Origin: Verrucomicrobiales bacterium
GTDB lineage: Bacteria > Verrucomicrobiota > Verrucomicrobiia > Limisphaerales > Palsa-1400
Assembly (NCBI GenBank): GCA_028293405.1
Contig: JAQGOW010000647.1
Location: forward strand, 1-6,558
Direction: 5' to 3'
Length of the DNA stretch: 6,558 bases
Shown in pieces: positions 1 to 5,719 of this stretch (position 1 is the stretch's first letter; every line of letters begins with the position of its first letter). The notes under the pieces were generated by a model. It was not told the origin of the DNA. It made no database searches and was given only the letters and a program-made list of their open reading frames with translations. The position numbers were made by a program, and so were the translations under genes.

Positions 1-450
1 GCCCGGCTTCTTCGCCCTGCTTTCCTTCTGCTTCTTTATCTTCTCCTCATCGATCCAGTTATGAATCACGTGCTTGTTGTGCGTGGTCGATTTATAGTCG
101 TGCGCCGCTTCCGCCAGTTTGGTGAGCCGGCCCGCATCAAAATCGCCATAAACCATCAGCACGCCGTCTTCCGGCGATTTCGTCATGCCATACACCGTCA
201 TCCCGTGCAATTGCGTGCGCGGATCGAAATTGAAAATCAGATTAAACGCCGCAAACTTCCGCTGCACTTCCGGTTTATCCATCTCCTGGAGAATGAATTG
301 CCCGACCGGCGTCGGTCGAACCGCGTCCAGGTCAACGTGAGCAACCCATCCCGGTTCCGCCGGAACATCCGCCCGCTGGAGCGATCCTGCGTGCGACGAA
401 GAAACAAACGCGACGGCAGCAAAGGCGAGCAATAAAGATCGTGTGTTCAT
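1..450 (-). CDS. Exported protein of unknown function, N-terminal part (runs off window)
   Basis: The minus strand is open from an ATG at 450 down to position 1, giving 150 codons; the C-terminus lies outside the window. Residues 1-21 (MNTRSLLLAFAAVAFVSSSHA) form a clear Sec signal peptide: Arg4, a hydrophobic core, then a small-residue SHA cleavage site. The mature part includes GWVAHVDLDAVRPTPVGQF, LIFNFDPRTQLHGMTVYG and GVLMVYGDFDAGRLTKLAEA, a mix of strand-like and helical stretches, and ends in a Lys/Glu-rich segment (EEKIKKQKESRAKKPG). I recall similar secreted hypothetical proteins in Verrucomicrobia, but no enzymatic motif is visible and I assign no function. Two in-frame ATGs lie upstream (456 and 474). 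I prefer 450 because it places Arg next to the hydrophobic core. No Shine-Dalgarno sequence is seen. It is divergent from nrdJ and not in an operon with it. The frame is well supported by the signal peptide and by continuous sensible protein sequence. Confidence 0.8.
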   Translation of the reverse strand, partial: MNTRSLLLAFAAVAFVSSSHAGSLQRADVPAEPGWVAHVDLDAVRPTPVGQFILQEMDKPEVQRKFAAFNLIFNFDPRTQLHGMTVYGMTKSPEDGVLMVYGDFDAGRLTKLAEAAHDYKSTTHNKHVIHNWIDEEKIKKQKESRAKKPG

Positions 451-479
451 ATACATATTTGGCCGAGCGCACATGACGC

Positions 480-509
480 TCTATAAAGGAATACGCAGAC
501 AACGGGCAA
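480..509 (-). promoter_or_regulatory. Candidate sigma70-type promoter for the exported-protein gene
   Basis: Read on the minus strand, TTGCCC (504-509) and TATAGA (480-485) are separated by 18 bp. Each matches four of six consensus positions. A start near 473 would leave a leader of about 20-25 nt before the ATG at 450 and would exclude the alternative start at 474. This is a prediction only; such matches are common by chance. Confidence 0.3.
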
Positions 510-646
510 CCGGTTACACCCTCTTTGCCTTACCCACAAGTGGCGTCCTGCTTGGCTCTTCTCTTTATCTTTGGGTGCAACGTGGAGCGCAGGCAATTGG
601 AAACCAAATTAGGTTTGGAGCGACTTGCTCTCAACGGCTCTGTCGC

Positions 647-810
647 CTGAGGGGTGCCTGCCGTCAGGCGGTTCGCGGCAGCGAACGTTAAAACAATTTG
701 TTCTAATCTCACGGGTTTCCCGTCAACCTGACGGGTGCCTGCCGTCAGCCTGACGGCTGACTTGCCGTCCAACCCGTTGACCATCAACGTTCCTGACGGC
801 CTGACGGGTC
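647..810. repeat. Cluster of CTGACGG/CCGTCAG words with a 23-bp direct repeat
   Basis: The heptamer CTGACGG or its complement occurs at 661-667, 728-734, 742-748, 750-756, 793-799 and 801-807. A 23-bp segment at 647-669 recurs at 728-750 with two mismatches. Several copies face each other and can form hairpins: 719-725 with 729-735 (CCCGTCA/TGACGGG, 3-nt loop) and 728-734 with 742-748 (7-nt loop). The pattern resembles REP-type intergenic palindromes built from one short word. No function can be read from the sequence. Confidence 0.6.
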
Positions 811-901
811 TAACACCCCGGTGGGGTGGGGGGTGGCGGTTCCGATTCCCAGTTACTTATTGTCCCAAATCAGCTGCTTGGGACGGCTCTGACCCGCTCT
901 G

Positions 902-921
902 ACCCGTCCCGCGGGACGGGT
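902..921. repeat. Perfect 20-bp GC-rich palindrome
   Basis: ACCCGTCCCGCGGGACGGGT equals its own reverse complement over all 20 bases. It is preceded by two copies of CTCTGACCCG and followed by TTAAAA. The same GACGGG word recurs nearby, for example at 966-971, so it probably belongs to the same repeat family as the CTGACGG cluster upstream. It could be a dimeric-protein site or a cruciform-forming repeat. A terminator is less likely because there is no loop and no T-run. Confidence 0.55.
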
Positions 922-955
922 TAAAACGCTAAAACCACCAATGTTTACGGGCCTT

Positions 956-999
956 GGGACGGGGTGACGGGTCCAGAGGGGGTACGGGGGGTGGGTGGG
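956..999 (+). other. Potential G-quadruplex cluster
   Basis: Seven runs of three or more G occur within 44 nt: 956-958, 961-964, 969-971, 978-982, 986-991, 993-995 and 997-999. The last four are separated by loops of only 3, 1 and 1 nt, which fits the classical intramolecular G-quadruplex pattern well. A smaller G-rich patch lies at 820-836. The motif is about 1.6 kb upstream of nrdJ, and no gene partner is evident. Confidence 0.5.
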
Positions 1000-1053
1000 T
1001 CCGGAACTCGCCTCCATCGCCAAAATAGATGGACCGCTCAAAAAGTTGCAGCC

Positions 1054-1078
1054 CCTTTGCGCCTTCGCGCCCTTCGCG
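1054..1078. repeat. Short 8-bp tandem array (CCTTTGCG/CCTTCGCG)
   Basis: Three adjoining units are visible: CCTTTGCG (1054-1061), CCTTCGCG (1062-1069) and CCCTTCGCG (1070-1078). It is the same unit as the array at 1236-1259. I recall this kind of TTTGCG array scattered through intergenic DNA of environmental bacteria including Verrucomicrobia; its function is unknown to me. Confidence 0.5.
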
Positions 1079-1220
1079 AGACATGTAATTGAAGAATCTT
1101 TGAAAATATTTGGAGACTACCCCCGTAACTGTCCTACTCCCCCTGGTAAAGTGAGCCCATGAATATTACAAAGCGTCCGCCGGATACCAATATGTTGGCC
1201 TTCGTCGATGAGTCTGCGCC

Positions 1221-1259
1221 CTCTGTGGTTAATCCTCTTTGCGTCTTTGCGCCTTTGCG
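1221..1259. repeat. 8-bp tandem array TCTTTGCG with conserved-looking flank
   Basis: Two exact TCTTTGCG units (1236-1243, 1244-1251) and one CCTTTGCG (1252-1259) are joined without gaps. They are preceded by CTCTGTGGTTAATCC (1221-1235). On the minus strand this reads as CGCAAAG units followed by GGATTAACCACAGAG, an arrangement I recall as a dispersed intergenic repeat in several environmental phyla. The direct observation is the array; the wider distribution is recollection. Confidence 0.5.
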
Positions 1260-1363
1260 TTCTCTCCCTGCGCACCTGCACGACCAGCCACGGTGTTTCC
1301 AAACGATAAACAAGGGTTGTACACCAAACATACAGAAAAGTTCAGTTTTAGCCGGTCCAGCCC

Positions 1364-1716
1364 GAAAAAACGGAAAAAAAATACTTTTAAATACTTTTTA
1401 TACTCAGAAATACTCTTGGGCCCATTGCAATGCGTGCTTTTGGGTGGCTCAGTCTGTCTTTCGCTGCGGATCACTTTCTCAAAAAAACTCAATTCGCTTC
1501 CTTTTACTTCCTTTGTTGAACCCTGACATCATGAAAACTGCACTATTTTTGCCTCATTTCCGCCTCGTCTTGCAAAAAGCACAAACGGGGCGTTCCCGCG
1601 AACCGGGCGTTCCGGCGACCGGACTCCACCACAACACTCGAAAACAATGCCAAAAAAAATTATTTCAGTGGCCTGGAATGGCTTTCAATGGCTTTTAGTG
1701 GCTTTCAATGCCGTGT
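1364..1716 (+). repeat. Repeat module copy A, bounded by 10-bp-period arrays
   Basis: The left array has TACT words at 1382, 1392, 1401 and 1411 (about 10-bp steps), ending in TACTCTTGGGCC. The centre holds a 48-bp core (1524-1571) that matches copy B (2010-2057) at 43 positions, a CCGG-rich segment (1598-1626) and TCGAAAACAATG followed by C and an A-tract (from 1638). The right array (1667-1716) is built of 10-bp units: AGTGGCCTGG, AATGGCTTTC, AATGGCTTTT, AGTGGCTTTC, then a degenerate unit. The order of blocks is identical in copy B. An ATG in the core opens a short frame, but the differences between copies change amino acids freely, so I do not call it coding. The boundaries are approximate. 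Confidence 0.65.
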
Positions 1717-1813
1717 GTCCGGTCCTGACTATATCCGAATCGCCCGACAGCAGTATTATTTCGGCTTTCATCAGGAGCCGGAACTTCCGGTCGTGGTTCA
1801 AATTCCCGCACTC

Positions 1814-1841
1814 GGTCACGTTTGGTCACGTTTGGTCACGT
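1814..1841 (+). repeat. GGTCACGTTT 10-bp tandem array
   Basis: Two exact GGTCACGTTT units (1814-1823, 1824-1833) are followed by GGTCACGT (1834-1841). The array sits between the two copies of the larger module and has the same 10-bp period as their arrays, though a different sequence. A helical-turn spacing would put any bound protein on one face of the DNA. Confidence 0.55.
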
Positions 1842-1862
1842 CAAGCTGGGGGGCCAATGAAA

Positions 1863-2183
1863 AATAATCGAAAAAAGGTACTCTTAGGTACTTTTAAGTA
1901 CTCAAAAGTACTCTTGGGCCGACTCAAATGCTGCTATACCGGGCTCAATCAGCCTTCGATGTGTCCCAAAAAAATCTTTTCCGGTTCCTTTTGTTGCCCT
2001 TTTCTCACCTGATATCATGAAAACTGCACTATTTCTGCATCATTTCTGCCTCATCTTCAACAATTGCGAACCGGACGTTCCGGCGGACCGGACTCGACCA
2101 AACATGTCGAAAACAATGGCAAAAAAAATATTTCACTACCCTGCAATACCTTTTAATGCCTTTCAGTGCCTTTTAATACCCTT
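1863..2183 (+). repeat. Repeat module copy B, bounded by 10-bp-period arrays
   Basis: The left array has TACT words exactly every 10 bp at 1880, 1890, 1900 and 1910, again ending in TACTCTTGGGCC. The 48-bp core lies at 2010-2057, the CCGG-rich segment at 2066-2095, and TCGAAAACAATG with its A-tract at 2107-2128. The right array (2134-2183) has five 10-bp units: CACTACCCTG, CAATACCTTT, TAATGCCTTT, CAGTGCCTTT and TAATACCCTT. It is collinear with copy A at an offset of 486-499 bp. Most of the sequence between the blocks has diverged, so the duplication is old or only the blocks are constrained. Confidence 0.65.
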
Positions 2184-2234
2184 GAGCACAACGACGATGC
2201 CTTGCGATCCGTACAGTCGAAACTGGGCACGGAA

Positions 2235-2280
2235 AGTTATTCACAAGTTATATAGGGGCAGTTGTTCACAAGGTGGAAAA
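2235..2280 (+). promoter_or_regulatory. DnaA-box-like sites upstream of nrdJ
   Basis: TTATTCACA (2237-2245) fits the DnaA-box consensus TTATNCACA, and TTGTTCACA (2262-2270) is one base off. They lie in a 13-bp direct repeat (AGTTATTCACAAG at 2235-2247, AGTTGTTCACAAG at 2260-2272) spaced 25 bp apart. A third, weaker match reads TTTTCCACC on the minus strand (2272-2280). They are about 120-160 bp upstream of the predicted nrdJ start. DnaA control of ribonucleotide reductase genes is established for E. coli nrdAB, which makes a regulatory role plausible. A replication origin is possible but not supported: there are only three sites and no dnaA or dnaN neighbour. Confidence 0.5.
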
Positions 2281-2323
2281 GTAGACGGTTTTGCGCAGGA
2301 AAGTTGCGAAAAAGGCCTGTAAA

Positions 2324-2355
2324 TATTGGGAATAAGCGCACCAATAACTTTTTTT
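2324..2355 (+). terminator. Weak stem-loop followed by a T-run
   Basis: TATTGG (2324-2329) can pair with CCAATA (2341-2346) across an 11-nt loop, followed by AC and seven T (2349-2355). The stem is short and AT-rich, so termination would be weak. It lies just upstream of the predicted nrdJ promoter and may insulate it. It could equally be a protein-binding inverted repeat. Confidence 0.25.
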
Positions 2356-2365
2356 CAAAAATCTC

Positions 2366-2394
2366 TTTACACCACAACAGCTAGTGCTTAGATT
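2366..2394 (+). promoter_or_regulatory. Candidate sigma70-type promoter of nrdJ
   Basis: TTTACA (2366-2371; five of six match TTGACA) and TAGATT (2389-2394; four of six match TATAAT) are separated by exactly 17 bp. Transcription would begin near 2400-2402, immediately before the long 2403-2411/2447-2455 stem. The agreement between the promoter and the 5' edge of the folded leader supports both predictions. Confidence 0.45.
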
Positions 2395-2400
2395 GCATCG

Positions 2401-2530
2401 CATCCCTACAGGGGGTATATACCCAGCGGTGAAAGTCGCTACCAAGCTGTAGGGAATTGTTCGTTTTTAAGCATTTGCGGGACCTGGGAGGCTCAGGCGG
2501 TGGCAAACCGGTGTTTGCGCCCTCGATGCA
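2401..2530 (+). ncRNA. Structured 5' leader RNA of nrdJ (candidate cis-regulatory element)
   Basis: Two compact domains are visible. Domain 1 is closed by a perfect 9-bp helix, TCCCTACAG (2403-2411) with CTGTAGGGA (2447-2455). Inside are two hairpins placed end to end: GGGT/ACCC (2413-2416/2421-2424, loop ATAT) and AGCG/CGCT (2425-2428/2437-2440), which extends through G-U and U-G wobbles to a GAAA tetraloop (2431-2434). Domain 2 is closed weakly by GCAT/ATGC (2471-2474/2526-2529) and GGG/CCC (2479-2481/2520-2522). It contains CCTGGG/CTCAGG (2483-2488/2492-2497) and GCAAAC/GTTTGC (2503-2508/2513-2518, loop CGGT). I recall a candidate called the nrdJ RNA motif from comparative genomics, reported upstream of such genes, but I cannot align this sequence to it. 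The features of a cobalamin riboswitch are not found. The ligand and mechanism are unknown. Confidence 0.5.
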
Positions 2531-2566
2531 ACATATTTAGCCAAATTAAATCCAAAAGGCACGGCC

Positions 2567-5500
2567 ATGATTGATACGCGCGATCAGCTCGTTACTCCTC
2601 CCCAACAACGCTCACGAGCCAAGGCCCGCAGCGGGAACAACCGTCTCGAAACCAGCACCACAACCAGTCGTCGCAACCGGGCGAGCAAAGGCAGTGGTAA
2701 ATCGCTCGAATTCACCCGCATTTTTAGCGATGCGAAGGTGAAGCCGTTCGAACAGATCGAATGGGATCGGCGCACGGCCGAAATCACGGATGACGCCGGC
2801 AAGGTCATCTTCAAACAGGAAGGTGTTGAGGTGCCGAAGACCTGGTCGCAGCTCGCGACGAAGGTTGTGGTGTCGAAATATTTTTATGGCGAACTGAACA
2901 CGCCTGAACGCGAGACGTCGGTGAAGCAATTGGTTCATCGCGTTTGCCGCACGATCGCGGATTGGGGTATTCGCGATGGTTATTTCAGCAAGGAAAAGGG
3001 CGAGCTGTTCTATGAAGAGTTGAGCTGGCTTTGCGTGAATCAATATGGCGCGTTTAATTCGCCGGTTTGGTTCAACGTCGGTTTGTATCACCAGTACGGC
3101 GTCGGAAAAAATTCCGCGCGCGGCATGTGGTTCTTCAACGAGAAGACCGGGCAGGCTGAACGCGCCAACACGCAGTATGAATATCCGCAGGGCAGCGCGT
3201 GTTTCATTCAATCGGTCGACGATAACATGGAGAGCATCATGCAGCTCGCGTCGAGCGAGGCGATGTTGTTCAAGTTTGGTTCGGGCACAGGCACGGATTT
3301 GAGTCCGTTGCGTTCGAGCCGCGAGAAGTTGAGCGGTGGCGGACGTCCGAGTGGACCGTTGTCGTTCCTGCGCGTTTACGACCAGGTTGCCAACGTGGTG
3401 AAAAGCGGCGGCAAGACGCGTCGTGCGGCGAAGATGAATACGTTGCGCGATTGGCACGGTGACATCGAAGAATTTATCGACGCCAAGCAGAAGGAAGAGA
3501 AGAAGGCGTGGGCGTTGATTGAGCAGGGGTATGACGGTTCTTACAATGGCGAGGCTTACGGCAGCGTCATGTATCAGAACGAAAATCTGTCGGTGCGCAT
3601 CAGCGACGAGTTCATGCAGGCCGCCATGGATGGGAAAGAATGGTGGACGCGCAAAACGACGGACGGCAAACCGCTCCAGAAAAAGGATGCGAAGACTTTG
3701 TTGCACAAGATCGCTCAAGGCACATGGATCTGCGGCGATCCTGGTTTGCAATACGACGGCGCGATCCAGCGCTGGCACACTTGCAAAGGCACTGAGCCGA
3801 TTCATTCGACGAATCCGTGCTCGGAATATGTGTTCCTGAACAACACGGCGTGCAATCTGGCGTCGTTGAACTTGATGAAGTTCAAGTGCGAAGGTGGACG
3901 CTTTGACTTCGAACGGTTCCAGGCGGCGGTGAAGATTTATATTACGGCGCAGGAAATTCTCGTCGATAACGCGAGTTATCCGACGAAGGAAATCGCCGAG
4001 AACTCACATATTTTCCGCACGCTCGGATTGGGTTTCGCGAACCTTGGCTCGTTAAGCATGAGCTATGGTTTGCCGTATGACTCTGACCCGGGACGGGCCT
4101 TGGCGGGTTCGATCACGGCGATGATGACGGGCACTGCGTATGAGCAGTCGGCCGAAATCGCGAAGATCAAAGGTGCGTTCGCTGGTTTCCACGACGCGCG
4201 TTGTTCGCATGTTCCGAAGCCGATTAAGTCGGACAATGTTGAATCGATGTTTGGCGTGATTCGCCAACATCGCGACGCGGTTGAAAGTATTCAGGTCGCT
4301 GACGAGTTTACTTACCTCAAAGATGAAGCGCACAAGTGCTGGACGCGTGCGCTCACAGCAGGTCAGACCGAGGTCAATAAGACGGTCGTTGGTTATCGAA
4401 ACGCACAGGTCACGGTGCTCGCGCCGACGGGGACGATTGCGTTCCTGATGGATTGCGACACGACAGGTGTTGAGCCCGACATCGCGCTGGTGAAATACAA
4501 ACTGCTCGCCGGTGGCGGCATGTTGAAGATTGTGAACCAAACCGTTCCGGCTGCGCTGAAACGGCTCGGTTATACCGCGGCGGATGTGAAAAGCATCATC
4601 GCGCACATCGAGAAATACGACACGATTGAAGATGTCGATGACAACGGCACGCCGGTGCAGAGCGGTTTGAAGCCTGAGCATTTGCCGGTGTTCGATTGCG
4701 CGTTCAAGGCGTTTCGCGGCAAGCGCAGCATCAGCTACATGGCGCACTTGAAGATGATGGGGGCGACGCAGCCGTTCATCAGCGGTGCGATTTCCAAGAC
4801 GGTTAATTTGCCGAACGATTGCACGGTGGAAGATATTCAAGACGCTTACGTTCAAGCCTGGAAGATGGGGTTGAAGTGCGTGGCGATTTATCGCGACGGC
4901 TCGAAGCGCTCGCAGCCGTTGAACACGAGCAAAACGAATGAAGGTGGAGAGACTACGAGTGTCGCGGAGAAGTTGAAGTTGCTCGAGACGGAGATTGAAA
5001 AGCTTCGCGTCGTGGCAGGTCAACCCTTGCGCCGGCGCTTGCCGGATACGCGCACGGCGATGACGCATAAGTTCGATATCGCCGGTCACGAAGGTTATTT
5101 GACGGTTGGCCTGTTCGAACACGGTCAGCCGGGCGAACTATTTATTACCATGGCCAAGGAGGGTTCGACGATTGGTGGGTTGATGGATGCCATCGGCACG
5201 TTGACGAGCCTCGCGCTGCAATACGGCGTGCCGATGGAGGCGCTCTTGAAGAAGTTCGCGCATCAGCGGTTTGAGCCGTCTGGGTTCACGAAGAATCCGG
5301 AGATTCGCAATGCGGCGTCGATTATCGATTACGTGTTCCGTTGGTTGGCGCTGCAGTTCATCCCGGGGTATCGCGATGCGAACACGGCGGTGCGCAATCA
5401 GCCTGAACTGTCGATGCCCGGGTTAATGGAAGAAGTAAAAAAAAAGGTGAACCGACCGGTAGCTGAGTTGGCGATTTCGGCTGATGACACGGATATCGTG

Positions 5501-5713
5501 CTCAAAAGTGAAGAGCCTTCTAATGGCCATGGCCACAGCCATAGTCATAGCAAACCGACGCACGGACACACGCATCAAGTCACGAGCTTGAGCGCGAGCG
5601 TGGCGCACTTCCAAATGGACGCGCCGACTTGCCCGAACTGCGGTCACATGGCAGTGCGCAACGGAGCTTGTTATAAGTGCCTGAATTGCGGCGAGAGTTT
5701 GGGATGTTCGTAA
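2567..5713 (+). CDS. nrdJ: Vitamin B12-dependent ribonucleoside-diphosphate reductase (class II)
   Basis: A 1048-residue class II ribonucleotide reductase. It makes deoxyribonucleotides in the cytoplasm using adenosylcobalamin as the radical source, so it needs neither oxygen nor a NrdB partner. Residues 1-46 are a Ser/Arg/Lys-rich low-complexity tail; the catalytic core runs from about 47 to 780. Visible key residues are redox Cys212 (GSACFIQ), the active-site NPCSE loop with Asn416, radical Cys418 and Glu420, the second redox Cys429 (11 residues after Cys418, the class II spacing), and PTGTI at 620-624. A coiled-coil-like segment around 800-825 leads into a TSCPD domain at about 830-930. 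A His-rich linker (988-1003) precedes a C-terminal zinc ribbon with Cys1022, 1025, 1038 and 1041 and a final GCS (Cys1047), the usual electron-delivery tail. The start at 2567 has AAAGG 7 nt upstream, and the next Met is deep in the core. It is apparently monocistronic, with its own leader upstream and a terminator downstream. No lesion is seen. Confidence 0.97.
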   Translation: MIDTRDQLVTPPQQRSRAKARSGNNRLETSTTTSRRNRASKGSGKSLEFTRIFSDAKVKPFEQIEWDRRTAEITDDAGKVIFKQEGVEVPKTWSQLATKVVVSKYFYGELNTPERETSVKQLVHRVCRTIADWGIRDGYFSKEKGELFYEELSWLCVNQYGAFNSPVWFNVGLYHQYGVGKNSARGMWFFNEKTGQAERANTQYEYPQGSACFIQSVDDNMESIMQLASSEAMLFKFGSGTGTDLSPLRSSREKLSGGGRPSGPLSFLRVYDQVANVVKSGGKTRRAAKMNTLRDWHGDIEEFIDAKQKEEKKAWALIEQGYDGSYNGEAYGSVMYQNENLSVRISDEFMQAAMDGKEWWTRKTTDGKPLQKKDAKTLLHKIAQGTWICGDPGLQYDGAIQRWHTCKGTEPIHSTNPCSEYVFLNNTACNLASLNLMKFKCEGGRFDFERFQAAVKIYITAQEILVDNASYPTKEIAENSHIFRTLGLGFANLGSLSMSYGLPYDSDPGRALAGSITAMMTGTAYEQSAEIAKIKGAFAGFHDARCSHVPKPIKSDNVESMFGVIRQHRDAVESIQVADEFTYLKDEAHKCWTRALTAGQTEVNKTVVGYRNAQVTVLAPTGTIAFLMDCDTTGVEPDIALVKYKLLAGGGMLKIVNQTVPAALKRLGYTAADVKSIIAHIEKYDTIEDVDDNGTPVQSGLKPEHLPVFDCAFKAFRGKRSISYMAHLKMMGATQPFISGAISKTVNLPNDCTVEDIQDAYVQAWKMGLKCVAIYRDGSKRSQPLNTSKTNEGGETTSVAEKLKLLETEIEKLRVVAGQPLRRRLPDTRTAMTHKFDIAGHEGYLTVGLFEHGQPGELFITMAKEGSTIGGLMDAIGTLTSLALQYGVPMEALLKKFAHQRFEPSGFTKNPEIRNAASIIDYVFRWLALQFIPGYRDANTAVRNQPELSMPGLMEEVKKKVNRPVAELAISADDTDIVLKSEEPSNGHGHSHSHSKPTHGHTHQVTSLSASVAHFQMDAPTCPNCGHMAVRNGACYKCLNCGESLGCS

Positions 5714-5719
5714 GCGTGG

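Larger units (their letters stand above)
451..2566. other. 2.1-kb gene-free, repeat-rich intergenic region
   Basis: I see no convincing protein-coding gene between the divergent exported-protein gene and nrdJ. The open frames here read through simple repeats whose 8- and 10-bp periods are not multiples of three, and duplicated segments differ by non-synonymous changes as readily as by synonymous ones. No tRNA or rRNA was recognised. The region is GC- and G-rich at 640-1000 and AT-rich with A/T tracts at 1360-2200. It holds the repeats, palindromes and nrdJ control elements listed separately. Positions 1079-1235 and 1260-1360 contain nothing I can name. Confidence 0.75.

Noticed and set aside
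1159..1698. Open frame of 179 codons through the 8-bp array and repeat module A
   Set aside because: It reads through repeats whose periods are not multiples of three, has no recognisable domain or ribosome site, and its composition is that of the repeats.
1380..2183. CRISPR array, because of regularly repeated short units
   Set aside because: The units are 10 bp in direct contact with no spacers, far too short for CRISPR repeats, and no cas genes are present.
2017..2322. Open frame of 101 codons starting MKTALFL in module B, with the same start in module A
   Set aside because: The shared ATG lies in the 48-bp core, but differences between copies are mostly amino-acid-changing and the frames diverge completely afterwards. 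The similarity is at the DNA level.
2412..2425. NrdR box at the GGGTATATACCC palindrome
   Set aside because: The TATATA core fits, but the conserved flanks of the NrdR consensus (ACAC...GTGT) are missing, there is no second box at the usual spacing, and it would lie downstream of the predicted transcription start.
2425..2440. Group II intron domain V, because GCGGTGAAAGTCGC is identical to the tip of many bacterial domain V hairpins
   Set aside because: The bases outside the tip do not extend the helix (C opposite A and C), the catalytic AGC/GUUC base is absent, and no reverse transcriptase or other intron domains are present. The tip is best explained as a GAAA-tetraloop hairpin of the leader.
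2403..2468. Intrinsic terminator or attenuator formed by the 9-bp leader stem and T5 at 2464-2468
   Set aside because: The T-run begins 8 nt after the stem and the stem encloses two further hairpins, which is not terminator geometry.
2401..2530. Canonical cobalamin riboswitch upstream of the B12-dependent gene
   Set aside because: The GGTGAAAGTC loop resembles one part of that riboswitch, but the GCCACTG-type core and the B12 box cannot be found in the expected order.
2612..3805. Long minus-strand open frames inside nrdJ (also 4052-5122 and 5423-6268)
   Set aside because: They are antisense shadows of a well-supported gene, Arg/His-rich with no domain features, and arise from its codon bias.
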